Shown piece after piece: positions 12,042 through 24,345 of a DNA stretch of 64,000 nt. The first letter of the stretch is position 1, and every line of letters begins with the position of its first letter. Below the pieces are notes generated by a model. It worked only from the letters and a program-made list of their open reading frames with translations, was not told the origin of the DNA and did not search any database. Position numbers and translations under genes: made by a program. Origin of the DNA: Scytalidium lignicola (taxonomy: Eukaryota > Ascomycota > Leotiomycetes); assembly GCA_002812745.2 (NCBI GenBank), contig NCSJ02000187.1, positions 20,007 to 84,006 on the forward strand. The letters are read 5' to 3'.

Positions 12042-14472
12042 TCAATATATCTCCGCCTGGTTCTCCTCTACAGGCTCAGTTACGAAGTCGTCCCACAGGC
12101 TTTTGAATGCCGCCATGTCAGCATCAACCGAAGAAAAAAGGGGATCCACGATCATATTCTGCCCAGGATCGAAACCAACGAAATAGCTCTGTGCGATTAC
12201 TCCCGGCAACTGTTCAGAAAGCTCTGTCGGTTGACTGATACTAGGAGATTGATCGCGCACTGGTGCAACCTCTCCACCATTAGAAACTGTCAAAGTAGGC
12301 AAGCTTGACTTATCAAAATCTTGCTTTAGCACGGTCGCGATCGCCATTTCTGCTTTGCGCGCCTCCACAGACTGGTTGGCTTGCTTTCCCCATAGAATTT
12401 TTGCAGTAGTCAACGCATCTAAAATTTCATCCTGCCTATATAGAGTGCAAGAACCTGTCAGACCCATGGGTCTCTCGTAGAACCTTTTTAAAGCAAAACA
12501 TAGCATCATCGTAGCTTGCAGAAATTCATGATTAAGCGATGAGACCACCCTCCAGCGAATGCTGAACATAATGCCTCCGGGCTGAGTCTCCTCACTTATT
12601 TTTCGTTGATGTTCTAGTATTGCTAGGGCAGCGTTGATGCAGAGCTCGCTGGATTTTGTAATTTCATCTTTAACAGAACCCTTCATGAAGCTCTGCCGAT
12701 GAAGGAGATAAACGGCCTTATGTATAAGAATATCCATAAAGATTCGATGCAGTATCGTTCCGGGGTTTTCTGCAATCGATGTCTCGAGCGACCGATACTT
12801 TGATTGATCAGGTATGGAATCTATAGCCCTTTCAAGTTTGGCACCTAGTGCAACCATGGTAACGGATGATGGCGGTCCTGCTTCAGTTGCGTCATATATC
12901 TCCGCTGCTACTTTAATAATGGTCTGCCTTTGAATAATGTGCGAGAGTGAAGTAGGATCAGTCAATGGCCGCTCAGGAGGCAGTTCGTCCTGCTGGAAGT
13001 TAAGGTCATCGTCAAACAAATTCGCAGGCGGACGTGTATCACATTGAGAGTCTTTGATAATACGTGGCAGTCCAACTTGTGTACTCGTGAAGAAATCCAT
13101 GTGGTATAACGTGATCCAAAGTCGTCTCCGGAATTCTGCCTCCAATGGTCGAATAACTGGCCAGTGGGAAGGATCGCGGTGCAACCCCATACGCAAGGCG
13201 ATCCGGATGACGACACCGATTAGGATCCAGTTGTTAATATTTGCATCAAGGTTCGTGTTCTGGTCAACGGCAAAATGTAAGGTTAGTGTTTCTAAGGTGT
13301 ATCGATTCGGCCGCAGATAATCTCCAGCGACCAAGCAGTGGATGGTGAGAGTTCGATAAGTCTCCAACGTCTTTTGTATGTCCACAGCATACGGGTTAAA
13401 GGCTCCAACGTCTTGGTGTTGGAGGAATGCGGAAATGCTCATAACGCTGAATAAGAGTCCTACCCACATGATGGGGGCAGCCGAAGGATTCTCCCAAAAT
13501 TTTGAGTACTACATGCCAGAATGAGCAAAAGTAACAAATACAAATACAGTAGAACTAATCTCTGACCTCTGAGAGGAATGTGTCCCGATGAAGAATGGCT
13601 AGCTCGCAAAATCGCGTTAGCAAAAAACATAAGTTGCGGGTAAAGGTTCAAGTATTGATCTTGAGACTTACAAGTGGCAAAATCGAAAGAATTAAAGAAG
13701 TGGGAAACATGTCTGTCAACTATCTTGCGTAGAGGTATCATGGCCAGTATCTGCTCTCTTGGAAGAGTCGGGTAACTGGAGAGAAGAGAGATTCTGGTGG
13801 CTGGGGATCCAACCGTTAAATCAGCATCCAATGGGGTCAACTCTTGACTTGCGGCAGCGTCCGAATAGTCGTCAGACAATTCATCTTTAAGGTTTTGGAT
13901 CTAAAAATAACGTTATTAGTCTATAATTTACGGACTTTCGGGAAGACAGCTTACCTCCTCCAAGATGGTGGCCCAGTGGGTGCTGCCAATATAGACACTA
14001 TGGTTATCAGTGAGGCTCAATTTGCCCACGCTGTCTGCTACGTGGCCATCATTAGGAGCAAGCAGTGGTGCGGCATCGTGAAAAGGCTTCTTTGGTAATA
14101 CTGTATTGCCCGATGCCTGGTGTGAGCTCTGTTCCATTACTCTCATTTCGTCTCTCATCTGGGTGACGAGTTTTTCAAGGCGCGAGACTCTCTGACGGGC
14201 CTGGTGGCTTTTGGCATAAGGTCTATAGTCAACGGCATCTTTTCGCTCTTGCTCCGAGCAGCTATATATGCACTCTGCAGGCTTGCCATGCTTTAAGCAA
14301 CTGCTACAAGGAGATTGTCTGTCGCAACGAAGTCTGGAAAGATGTCAACCCGCCGAATCTTGACTTTGGCTGATCACCAAAAGACACTGACTCACTTTCG
14401 TCCTCTGCAGAAAGAGCAGCTTAAAATGAGCTTATCACGTCTTTTGTTATGGAATGCTGACGGGGACATCAT
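12042..14472 (-). CDS. Zn2Cys6 transcription factor with fungal-specific domain
   Basis: A 727-residue regulator in five exons: 14472-14396, 14333-13955, 13900-13672, 13598-13567 and 13508-12042. Their lengths sum to 2,184 nt, an exact multiple of three. The binuclear cluster is split by the first intron: CSFCRGRK, then LRCDRQSPCSSCLKHGKPAEC, giving the six cysteines of a Zn2Cys6 domain at about residues 18-48. A basic linker and a coiled-coil stretch follow (RLEKLVTQMRDEM). The fungal_trans domain is clear from about residue 180, with HRDTFLSEY.KFWENPSAAP, then LTLHFAVDQN, ALRMGLHRDPSHW and a FRRRLWITLYHMD motif. The C-terminus is acidic, as in activation domains. A truncated dehydrogenase lies 1.3 kb downstream and may once have been a target, but this is inference. 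Confidence 0.9.
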
Positions 14473-14731
14473 TTTCAGTGTATGGGGATGGAGAGCATAG
14501 TAGAACTAGTTCAAACGTGGAGCTTCACTTTTGACTACCAACGTGGGTTTTCTGCCGACCCTCTGCAGTGAGTGTTGTTACGACGGTAGGCAAAACAAGG
14601 GCATCACAATAGGGAAATGCAATACGATGGTGGTTAAAATGGTGGTAGAGACCCAGCTTATAGCGGAGAAATGGTATTTCCACATACACTTATCCAGCCA
14701 ACAGCATCTCCGAGATGGTAGCAACGTTCCT

Positions 14732-14817
14732 GTACACTACCGATAACACGTAGTACGTCACTTTATGGGTGATATACCAATTGTGCTGATGGTTGATTGA
14801 TTTCGCAGGTGGTGGCC
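14732..14817. repeat. Dispersed repeat, copy A
   Basis: About 85 bases starting GTACACTACCGATAACACG are nearly the same as 51512-51599, with a few substitutions and short indels. Neither copy codes for protein. It is probably the remnant of a short non-autonomous element; no inverted ends are obvious. Confidence 0.75.
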
Positions 14818-14887
14818 TGGTGGATAGGGATTTACGTTACAGAGTCGCGTACGTATTGAAGTGGTTTACTGCCGTTGGGCAATTACA

Positions 14888-14925
14888 CACGTGATCTAGT
14901 CTACACGTGATTATAAACACGTGAT
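14888..14925. promoter_or_regulatory. Three CACGTGAT motifs in 38 bases
   Basis: CACGTGAT occurs at 14888-14895, 14904-14911 and 14918-14925. The core CACGTG is the E-box bound by bHLH factors such as the Cbf1 type. Such clusters can be regulatory, but this one is over 400 bases upstream of the 14472 start and adjoins a repeat copy, so it may instead be part of an element. Confidence 0.4.
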
Positions 14926-15422
14926 CATGCCAACAATTTATCTTCTTTCTATTATAATCGTCTTTTAACTAAGCTAAGAGGAAGTCTGCTATAAGGCGCT
15001 ATGATCTGACTCTCTGAGACTGGATTTCTTGTGGCTTATGTTAAGGCTGCTTGGTAACGTTCCCTGGTCTACCGGTCACTGAGCAAGTGTTAGTTGTCAT
15101 GCTGGAATCTCAAGCTCTTCTGGGTGCTTAGCTCGACATAATGACCTTCCTGTCAATCACGTATATCTCATGCATGTTAAATTGCCACTTGGAGACTCGA
15201 GACTCGAGAAGCAGGTGTGCAAAGTTCACTAGCCTCAAATCAACAATTGATATATTAATACCTCCGTAGAATCAGAGCAATGAACGCCATATATCTCGAA
15301 AAAGTGCGACGAGAAAGAATGGAAAAAGAAGTGACCTTTTTATTTACCAAAATGCCCTAATTACACCTAGATAGAAATCTATAATTATACAAAAGCCACG
15401 GGCTATATAGCGTGCTGCCTCA

Positions 15423-16412
15423 TTAGCCAGCCAACTTGCCAGGCGCAGCAAGCGCAATCTCAGGACACCAATCCGCAATCTCCTCCAATTTATCGGCAGC
15501 GTTCTTGTGCACCTTGTGGAAACCAAGCGGCTCCATCCTGCCATGGAAGTTCCATGAATATTCGCACGCAAATGTTAGACCCACGCTATTCGACGGCAGG
15601 TGTGCGCCACGTTGGTCCATTCTCTTCGAGAACCAGACATCCTCACCGCCCATCGTCCACTTGCCCGACTTGGTTTCCTCTTCCCAGTTACCTCCGTCGT
15701 TCAGGATATCCAGGAGCATGGTGCGGTTGCGCAACGATAATCCACCATTGTACAAGTGTTCCTTGTCGTGGATGGGTGCGCCGATGAAATCCCACTCGAG
15801 GAAATCGTCCATGGTGCGATATGAATTCCCACACAGGATGGCATCGGTCTGAAATACAAGGACGTGCTGGGCCGGCGCGAGCTGCTCCCAGAGCCAAGGG
15901 CGAGAGAGATAAATGTTGACGCCGTCGCGGGAGGTCAGGTTGAATTCGGCTGGCACGGGCCGGATTTGGATGCTGCCATCCTGGACGGCACGATTCCAGA
16001 TGGCTGAGGTGTTTGCGGACTCGGGGTTGAAGTGCTTCTCCAGCGTCTCCTCCGAAGTATAGAAAACGATGGGCCAGTCTGGGCCCAGGACGGCGTGGTA
16101 GTGGAGGATGAGAGGAACGAGACGAGGGGAGTACTGGGTGTCGGTGATGACGGCGACCTTGTTCGTGATCAGGTCGTGGGTATTCGTGCTGGCTGCATTC
16201 TTGTCGGATGAGACAGTGTTGAGGAGGGTTTGGGGGTTCTGTTGGCCACGCGTTCAGTCAGCTTCACTCAGCTTCACTTGGTCGGGCACAACCGAAAAGG
16301 CAAAGATGTGTACAATTTGGAAGGCGTCGCTCGACGTCAGTTTGAAGAAGTAGATCAATGCCAACACAGCTAAGGCAATGATCAGGACACGCTTGGAGAC
16401 GCCGAAGTCCAT
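15423..16412 (-). CDS. DUF5672 family type II membrane protein, glycosyltransferase-like
   Basis: A 304-residue protein in two exons, 16412-16314 and 16238-15423, with a 75-nt intron. The start gives a short cytosolic head and one membrane anchor (about residues 8-23, RVLIIALAVLALIYFF), so the catalytic part would lie in the Golgi or ER lumen. The DUF5672 domain follows. It has VAVITDTQYSPRLVPLILH near its start, then VFQTDAILCGNS and WDFIGAPI, which resemble a nucleotide-sugar transferase core, then GGLSLRNR and EDVWF. Family members are common in fungi and are suspected glycosyltransferases, but the activity is not established. It looks intact. Confidence 0.85.
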
Positions 16413-18102
16413 GGCGACAACCGACCGTGGGTAGGATAATGAAGATTATGAATTGCACCGAAAGGGGGGAATTTTCTTGGGAAAGGAGGTGATGAACGCG
16501 CCAAGTATAGTTAATTAGTGGTTAATTAGTACTGGAAACCTTGCCAAGACACTGAGGGTCGGATGCACGTGCCCGAGGCTGAGGACGACGGGGGAGTTTC
16601 AGTAAGGGCGGAGCCTGAAGTGCCCTATAATTAGTGGGCATTACAGGGCTGGGACAGCCTGAAGGTATCGTCTAGCTTTAGCACCTTGGCATACGATTAT
16701 TGCTATCCCAGCCCTATCTAAAAATAAAGCAGCCCCTCGGCTGTAGAGTACCGGTATAGTACTGTATTTGCATAGTTACTATATTCGTAATGCTTATGAT
16801 GATCTAGATTAATAAATTATTATTCCGATTCCCGCAAACTCCAGACCAATCAAAATCCTTGATGTTCAGTTCGTGTGAGCCGGTTGGCCGTAATTAATTG
16901 CGGTACTGTAAAGCATGGTTGACCTGAGACGTAGCTGATACAGCACATTGGCATGTTGACTCGATATTTAGAATCTCACGTTGTACAGTTCCGCGGGCGA
17001 GTTATTATTGTCAACACTAGAGTGTAGAGCACTAGAGTCCAGATCCTTTGGTAGGCAAACCATAAGTTAATAAGTTAACGTCAGACCTATTCTTAAATCA
17101 AAACTTTTCAATTAGTGCTGTGATTTTACCAATCTGATGGTTCGCCTAATGTTATGCAAATGCATAACTTCTGTCGGGCGAGACTGTTTGGACATGGTCA
17201 CATCACGTGATTATCATCTGATCATTTCTAGACAGCTGGCTTGATTTGATTATGTTGTTGGTCACTTATATGTGGTTATTAAGTTAATGCCTCCTTTCTA
17301 GTAGTTAGTTATGGACTAGTTAGTCAGCTATGGTGACACAGCAGCAATCACCGCTCCTTTTCGCTATCAGGTTTATAGACTGCTTTCCACACCACTAGTC
17401 GTCATTCTATGAAGCGCATCGAACTATCCCTTGTGGGTTATCATCTCACTCCTGGAACTGTTCATATGATATGTGGCATGTTCCTTCACGTGTTGCTCAC
17501 GTGGACACTATGATTATCAATATCTACAATTTTGAATGGATGAATGAGGGCCTCATCCCGCACCAAACATCCCTATCAGGGAGTCGGAGAGTATTAATGG
17601 TCCCACGTGGTTATAGTCTAGGATGTTGCTTATAGGGTAGGGCACAACTTTATTAAAAACTGATGTTCTAATAAATGATAGAGAATATTCTCACATGGAG
17701 TTATTATTCGTCTTCAGTACTATCAACTTTTGAACAATCGGATTCTGCTACAAAAGTTTTAGTTTATCTATTTGCCTACAATATCAATGATTAGACGGAT
17801 CCAGGTGACCGAAATAATGCCCCACAAAGAGCAAAGGATTGTGTTTTAATCAACCCTAGGATAACGACATAAAGAGCTCAGGCCTTGTTATTGGACGCCC
17901 CACCAAGAATCGATTCGTAGGGCAGAGCTACTTCAATGAGAGGCAATTTTCATCTTCGGGTCCTGGAAGACCTAGCTTGTTCACCGCAAATTCTTGTTTT
18001 GAAAAACAAAAATGTGGCATCCAGCTCCTCTCGGTGTTCTCCCTCACTTCTTGCCATATTCGAAAACGATGCATTATTCATGACGGCGTAATAGCTAGAA
18101 TT
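16413..18102. other. AT-rich intergenic stretch
   Basis: About 1.7 kb without a supported gene. The first 200 bases would hold the DUF5672 promoter. Several CACGTG cores occur (for example near 17207, 17488, 17499 and 17604), each isolated. The 3' portion reads openly into the next gene from 17977 but lacks an earlier ATG that I trust. Confidence 0.5.
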
Positions 18103-19248
18103 ATGAGTAATGATTTCGCACAGTATTACCATCTTGGAAGTCATAGACGGTTTCCATTGACAAGAATGCTTCGGCTCACATTCCAAAAGCCAGTCTTTCC
18201 AGAAGAGCTTGTGCTTGCTCAGGTCATACCAAGCTCTCACTCATCGACAGGGAATATCGAGAGGAAAAGGAAAGAGATTTCTTCAACATCTCTAGATGCT
18301 GCTCGTTTTCCAGTTGTTCGACGTTTGAGGGTCCAGCTGGCAAAACATAACCTTAGGAAGAGAGGGCAAAAGGTTTGGTTCCAAAGAGATATCAAAGCTG
18401 TTCGGAATGGCAAAGTCGTTACTGTGGCAAGAACCAAAGTACTGTTTATCTTCGACAACGAACAGCCCGACTCGCCAGTACTTGTGGGCTCGCATCAGCA
18501 GAAACATTCAATTCCGAGGATGTCTCAAGAACTTTGGGATATGGTAGTTGGATACTTGCCATCACTTAGTGGACGACACGTGGCTCAAGTATTTAACTTT
18601 AAGCTTACAGAGGGACACCAGAGTCATAGCGATATATGGAACAAGATCTTTAAAGATGAGACCTGGGTCTCCATTGCTACGAGACAGGGCCTCAACCCAG
18701 TTTTAATCGGCGACGACCTGCATAATCTTTACTGTGACCCAATGCGTCCAGCTTATCTCGCCCTTTTGACTGGAGATAGAACCAGCAACCTTCGACATGA
18801 TAGAATAAAGCTTCTTGCTTCTCTAAGGCCGCATCATTGGAATGAGGACAATGAGATTGTGTTTGATCAATCGAATATCGTTCTGAATATCATTGAGCCT
18901 CTATACAATTCATTCATTGTCACCTTGCCTCCGGAGAAGTTATTCACTTATCAGTATAATCAACTACGCTCAGCTGCTCTTTACTGGAAGGACTCCAGAT
19001 ATGCACTTCGAACCATCGGACCGGATGATATCGTTGGCATTGGAGAGAGAGCATCGAATCTACAGGATATATCTCTTATATGTGCAGTCACACTAACACA
19101 CCCAAAAGAGATGGCCTTGAGACGGAGGCATCAGCAATGTTTTCAGCACCCGAATTGTCCCCCTGTTTATCCTATTTGCCCTCCCGGGTATAGATATAAC
19201 GGAGATAATATCCTCGGGTGGGGTTGGGATGAGGATTTCATGGCTTGA
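18103..19248 (+). CDS. F-box-like hypothetical protein
   Basis: An intronless frame of 381 residues from the ATG at 18103. The frame is open upstream to 17977, but only from a TTG codon. The first 100 residues are basic. A segment at about residues 137-170 (MSQELWDMVVGYLPSLSGRHVAQVF) has the Pro-x-E-x-W/L pattern of an F-box, the motif that binds Skp1 in SCF ubiquitin ligases. The rest is soluble, with no transmembrane or catalytic motif I recognise, and ends in a Cys/Pro-rich tail (QHPNCPPVYPICPPGY). Many eurotiomycetes carry families of such proteins with no known substrate. The F-box reading is by pattern only. Confidence 0.6.
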   Translation: MSNDFAQYYHLGSHRRFPLTRMLRLTFQKPVFPEELVLAQVIPSSHSSTGNIERKRKEISSTSLDAARFPVVRRLRVQLAKHNLRKRGQKVWFQRDIKAVRNGKVVTVARTKVLFIFDNEQPDSPVLVGSHQQKHSIPRMSQELWDMVVGYLPSLSGRHVAQVFNFKLTEGHQSHSDIWNKIFKDETWVSIATRQGLNPVLIGDDLHNLYCDPMRPAYLALLTGDRTSNLRHDRIKLLASLRPHHWNEDNEIVFDQSNIVLNIIEPLYNSFIVTLPPEKLFTYQYNQLRSAALYWKDSRYALRTIGPDDIVGIGERASNLQDISLICAVTLTHPKEMALRRRHQQCFQHPNCPPVYPICPPGYRYNGDNILGWGWDEDFMA

Positions 19249-20015
19249 TTTGGCGTACTGTAAAGCATGTAGAGTATATAACGCGTAGGTCACTGTAGGA
19301 TTTCGCGCGGTCATTTGCTCTATGGTATAGAATAGGATTAAAATGTGGTGAAATACTGATATCTGAATTTTGTCTGTTTTTAAAAGTAATTCTGGCAGCA
19401 GCTTAAAAGATGGTGCCGTGAAAANTTTTTTGATGCATACTGGGATTTTTACTTTTAGAGGTCTGTTTGCAAATGGATTGTTGGTTGGAAACCCACTGGC
19501 ATCTAGGCGCAGTACACATAACGAGTAAGGCTGCAAGATTCTTCTTCACTTCATTGAAACCAGTCTTTTCGAGCCTCGCATCCCAGACGTTCGAAATATC
19601 ATCTTCGATAAAGAGTTGAAATTCAGTTCATAGTCGTTATCAAACCAGGCGTATTCATAGCGAAGAAAACAGGACTATTTCCAGCTTTGGTGTAGTTTGA
19701 TAATGATTGAGGCCTATTCTACCACACCCAACAGAGGTACTTAGGTACTTCCGCACGTACGTAAGTACCTTCGGAGCTGGTAATTACTCAGCATCCGCTG
19801 CAGCCGTGACCTAGTTAGATACCAGTGCACGTGCCTGGCATTGATTTTAACTGATTGGTCGGACCAGGTGACCGGGGGAAATTACTCCTCAGCTTCAATG
19901 ATAAAGAGATGCAGACTGCTGCCTGAGGATTAACAGCCATGAGTTACTTCTCGCATTCTCTCATTCTCTAGAGCTTCAACTCACATTTTAACTTCCTCAA
20001 ATATATAATCTAAAT
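19249..20015. other. Intergenic, contains one ambiguous base
   Basis: About 770 bases with an N at about 19424 beside a T run. A small direct repeat of GGTACTT and GTACGTAAGTACC lies near 19736-19768. The last 100 bases form the leader of the DUF4267 gene. No other gene is seen. Confidence 0.5.
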
Positions 20016-20399
20016 ATGACGTCTTTTAACCCCTGGCGACATATCCCGCCGCTCTTGATCGCAACTGGACAGGCTATTGGCGGCCTCACTCCATTCTGGA
20101 ATCCAGCAGCTGCCATCCGTGCATTCGGCCTACCTGAACGAATCGCGACAGCTCAGCCAGCACAATTGAGTTTTATGATCTATGGTTCACGCGCAACAAT
20201 AATTGGAGCAGCAATGTGGATCTCTTATCTCAGAGGCAATCTCCGGACTGTCGACACTTTAATGATGTTGAATCTTTACGGCTGCGCTGTGGATGCTTAT
20301 GTTTCCTGGTTGGAAGGAGAGATTGGGAAGGCTTGGTTCCGTGGGTTGCTTGCAGTCTTCGTTGGGGGCTGGGGATTCCTGGGTCTCACAAGTCGGTAG
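20016..20399 (+). CDS. DUF4267 small integral membrane protein
   Basis: A single-exon protein of 127 residues with about four hydrophobic segments: residues 12-28, 52-70, 82-97 and 106-122. The pattern GQAIGGLTPFWNP...FGLPERIA...MIYGSR near the N-terminus is typical of the fungal DUF4267 family. Its function is unknown, and it may sit in the plasma or an internal membrane. The ATG follows an AT-rich leader and the frame is complete. It stands alone on the plus strand, 349 bases from the convergent tryptophan synthase gene. Confidence 0.8.
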   Translation: MTSFNPWRHIPPLLIATGQAIGGLTPFWNPAAAIRAFGLPERIATAQPAQLSFMIYGSRATIIGAAMWISYLRGNLRTVDTLMMLNLYGCAVDAYVSWLEGEIGKAWFRGLLAVFVGGWGFLGLTSR

Positions 20400-20747
20400 G
20401 GCGTCATGAGTTGATCTTGTACTTCAAAGCTTTGGTCGTGGATCAAGCAAATATTTTGATACAGAGGTATCTGAAGTTGAATCTTCTTACCTACCGTTTG
20501 TGCTCCTTGATTATGGGTTAAAGAGGGTAGAAGGCCACAGTCTCTCTAATGACAGTTAAAGCTGTGCCAGCAAAACATATCCACGTCAACTCTTTCAAAA
20601 TACGACTTATGTTTTAAATTATATACTAATTAACTGATTAAAGAATAAATCTATAAATTTTCATAGTCCTAGGTAATTATCTCTTACTTCTAAAACTGAC
20701 TTGAGAGACCATAAATTGAATGTCATCTAGAAACATTACACTTTTGT
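20400..20747. other. Convergent intergenic gap
   Basis: AT-rich 3' untranslated sequence between the DUF4267 gene and the tryptophan synthase gene. Nothing else is seen. Confidence 0.6.
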
Positions 20748-23185
20748 CTAAAATCTCAGATCCCAACCAATTTGTGGACCTATAACAGGTAACTCCTCTG
20801 CCACACTTTGTACATCCTTATCTCCTCTACCACTCAAGCAAATGACAATATCTTGATCCTTTTTCATTGTTTTTGCGAGTTCAATAGCACCGTAAACCGC
20901 ATGCGCCGATTCTAGAGCTGGGATAATACCTTCAAGCTGACTAATAAGGCGGAAACCGATGAAAGCTTCTTTGTCCGTCACAGCAATGAACTTTGCTCGG
21001 CCACTGTCTTTCCACGAACTCAGTTCAGGCCCAACTCCAGGATAATCAAGACCAGCTGAAACGGAGTGTGTGTCTTGAATTTGACCGTGTTTGTTCTGTA
21101 GCACATATGTTCGGACACCATGGAGAACACCCTTGGTACCTCCAGTGAGAGTGGCACTGTGGCGGTGAGTGTCAAGTCCATCCCCACCAGCTTCTACACC
21201 AAGGAGCTTGACGCTAGGATCTTTGGAAAATGGATAGAACATCCCGGAAGCGTTGCTACCGCCTCCAACGCAGGCCACAACTGCATCTGGCAACTTACCT
21301 CTCTTTTCTAGCATTTGGGCTTTTGTCTCATCGCCAATGACTGACTGGAATGTTCGGACAATGGTGGGGAACGGGTGAGGACCAATTGCAGAGCCAATGA
21401 TGTAGTGTGTTGTATCTAGCTTCACTACCCAGGCTCTCAGAGCCTCGTTGACTGCATCACGAAGGGTACGTGAACCTGCCTCTACAGCAACGACTTCTGC
21501 ACCAAGGAGCCTAATCCTAAAGACATTGAGGGCTTGTCGCCTTACGTCTTCCTAGTGGGGTGTAAGTAGTTGAGATAGGAAGGATCAGAAATGGACTTAC
21601 GGCTCCCATATATATGGTACATTTCATGCCAAACTTGGCACAGACAGTGGCGGTTGCCACACCGTGCTGCCCAGCCCCAGTCTCGGCAATAATCTCAGTC
21701 TTGCCCAGTTTTCTTGCTAGCAAGATTTGACCTAAAGCATTATTTATCTTATGACTTCCAGTATGATTCAAGTCCTCTCTTTTAAGCCACACATTGGCGG
21801 CACCTGCATACTCAGTGAGCCTCTCGGCCAGATGCAGTTGACCAGGTCGGCCCATCCATGGGTAATATGATCGGTACTCTTTCCAGAATTCAGGATCGTC
21901 CTTTATCTTGTTGAAGCCCTCCTCAAGTTCGGATAGACAATCCATTAAGGATTCCGGGACATATTGACCTCCAAATTCACCAAATCTAGAAGCATCAGCC
22001 TTTGAAGCAGAAGCATCACCTGTGTTAAGGGCTTCAATCTGTCCCACTAAATCCTCAGGCGCCTCCCCACCAGGTTTTATCGTGGCATCGACCTGAATGC
22101 CATCAACCTCCACGACCGTATCTGAGTCACCAGGAGTATTTCGTCGTCCACAAATTGACGCGCAATATTCTTCAACCTTCTTCGCGCCTTGACCAGCAGG
22201 AGCTTCTGCAAGGGTTGTGATAATCTGACTTCCAATAACAACACCATCTGCAATTTGAGCAACGCTGAGAAAATGCTCTCTGGTGCTAACACCAAAGCCA
22301 ACTGCGGCCGGTACATTTCCCGAGTATTCCTTAACCCGCTTAAGAAGATTAGGTAGGGCTAAGTTTATAGTTCCTGTAGCGCCAGTAACACCCATGCGCG
22401 AGACGACATATATAAAGGAGTCGGCAAGCTTGCAGAGAAGTTTCATTCGACTATCCGAGGTGGCGGGAGCAATAAGAGGAACATATGATAGTCTAGATAG
22501 CAATTGGGCGTTAGACTTCTGCATTGCATTAAAATAGGCTGCCAAGGTTACTTACCCTCCTTTTTTGCAAAAGTTCCTGAAAGTAACAGCTTCCTCAGGT
22601 GGCAGATCAACGATGATGAAGCCGTTAACGCCAGCCTCACGGCAGTCCTTCAACAGACAATCCTCCCCATAGCTTAAAATTGGGTTGTAGTATCCCATAA
22701 ATAGGATTGGGGCTTTCAATCCTCGTTTCCGCGCTTCTCGCACCATTTCGAGGGTAGATGTGACCGTGATACCATTTTTAAGTGCTTGCTGACCTCAATG
22801 TCAGTAGGTGGTAGAAGACATGATACTCATAGACATAGGTATGTGACGAACAGTATTCGACTTCTGGATAGTTGGACCATCTGCAATTGGGTCTGTGAAG
22901 GGGAGGCCTAGTTCAATGACATCTAGAAGATATTTGTCAATTTGGGTGACAGCACAGGGAGAATAAGGCCAACTAACCTGCTCCACCAGCTTCCATACCC
23001 AAGAGAATATCTACAGTCTCACCAGCTGTCGGGTAACCAGCCGTAACATACGTTACTAGTGCTGGCTATCAAAAGCAAGTCAGTATATCTATTACAAGGA
23101 GCTCGTGGCGACTAAAGAAATATATGCGGCAACCTACCCTACCTTCCTTCTTACACCGCGCAAAAGTATTTTTGAGTGCTTCCAT
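20748..23185 (-). CDS. trpB: Bifunctional tryptophan synthase (alpha-beta fusion)
   Basis: Catalyses the last steps of tryptophan synthesis: indole-3-glycerol phosphate to indole, then indole plus serine to tryptophan, with pyridoxal phosphate. Six exons (23185-23138, 23065-22978, 22922-22852, 22788-22556, 22492-21601 and 21551-20748) sum to 2,136 nt, giving 711 residues, normal for the fungal enzyme. In the alpha part the catalytic acids fall at Glu49 and Asp60 ([17 protein letters not shown]), the same numbers as in E. coli TrpA. In the beta part the PLP lysine is about Lys395 (HTGSHKINN), and the phosphate-binding loop reads GGGSNASG. It looks fully functional. Whether this is the only copy or a second one in an accessory region cannot be told from one window. 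The symbol follows Aspergillus usage. Confidence 0.95.
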
Positions 23186-24345
23186 GATTGCAATTGAAAC
23201 AATATAAACAAACTTGATCAATTGAAAGTGGAAGTGGAAGTAGAAGTGGAAGAAATTGGGGTGGTGCTTCCTCAATTTAAGGGCAAGGAAGTTGGGAGGA
23301 ATGAGTCAATGATTAGTTTGGCTCATATCCGGCACAATAAATTTTAGGCGGGGTAGTCGCCCCTCGGTCACGTGCCACAATAGCCTTGCGTCGACTGTTG
23401 GCAAGGCTGCGAGGGCGCGGAAGGTACAGTAGTCTAAAGCTCAGTTAGTTCCCGAGATCAAGCACGTAAGGTACTTGAAGTACTGATGGCGTTATTAATT
23501 GAATATTCACCCCGTTCGATTGTTAGATTAAACTTTATCTAATGCTAAAGAGTTAAATTGGCGTATATTTAAGTAGATGCAATAATAAGTTAGAAGTTCG
23601 CAGTCTATAAAGCTTATAAACTTTAAATTGATTGGTTGTTTAATTATAATATTATTTTAAGTATAATTGTACGTTGTACTGTACGTACATTCTTAAATGG
23701 GTGGTTGAGCTAACCTAGCGGCATTTATTCACCGTTAGGCTAGAACATATATAACATGTAGAAATTCTTATAATGGTGGCCCTTAATCAAATCCCCTTCA
23801 AAATGGCTAGAATTTTAAACTAATTATCCAATCCCCTAATGGTAGAAGCGGTGTGGTATTCTGTGATATGAGTTCCATTGAATAAGATATAGCTGCATGA
23901 CGTTCTTGTCACCGTACCTACGATGCATGCAGTATGACAACCTAGTCAAATTGTCAAGGTTTGATATATGCGCAGTGGAATGATTGGTTAAATTGTCATG
24001 TGGCTAATTGTGAATGTAGTTGTTGTATAGCATAGCCATAAACTAATGCCTATGATAATCCAAACCTTCTTACTCAGGCTATAAGAATAAGCCCGCTCGT
24101 ACTTGAACTGTGTCCGCCTGGTAGAGTGGAAGAGATTAAAGTCCAACAGCCTATTGACAAAGCTGAATTAATTAGTCAAAAAAATCCCTTCAATTCTCAA
24201 TAAATGTCTCTCAATTCTCATCAAAAATTTAATTCTATCGCTCTAGCAATATTACTTAGTCACAAAGCAATGAACTATCAATGGAATACCTCTATTGCAT
24301 GCCCTACTAAGTCTATGTACTGTGCGTTGGAACTAATTACAAGTT
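23186..24345. other. AT-rich intergenic stretch
   Basis: The first 250 bases are the tryptophan synthase promoter, including a CACGTG core near 23370. From about 23480 the DNA becomes very AT-rich, like decayed repeat DNA. No gene is supported. Confidence 0.5.

Larger units (their letters stand above)
14473..15422. other. Intergenic with repeat copy and E-box cluster
   Basis: This stretch separates the promoter of the Zn2Cys6 regulator from the 3' end of the DUF5672 gene. It contains one copy of a dispersed repeat (14732-14817) and three CACGTGAT motifs (14888-14925). No coding sequence is supported. Confidence 0.6.

Noticed and set aside
21120..21311. Open frames opposite the tryptophan synthase gene
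   Set aside because: Shadows of a gene with complete catalytic residues and consistent splicing on the other strand.
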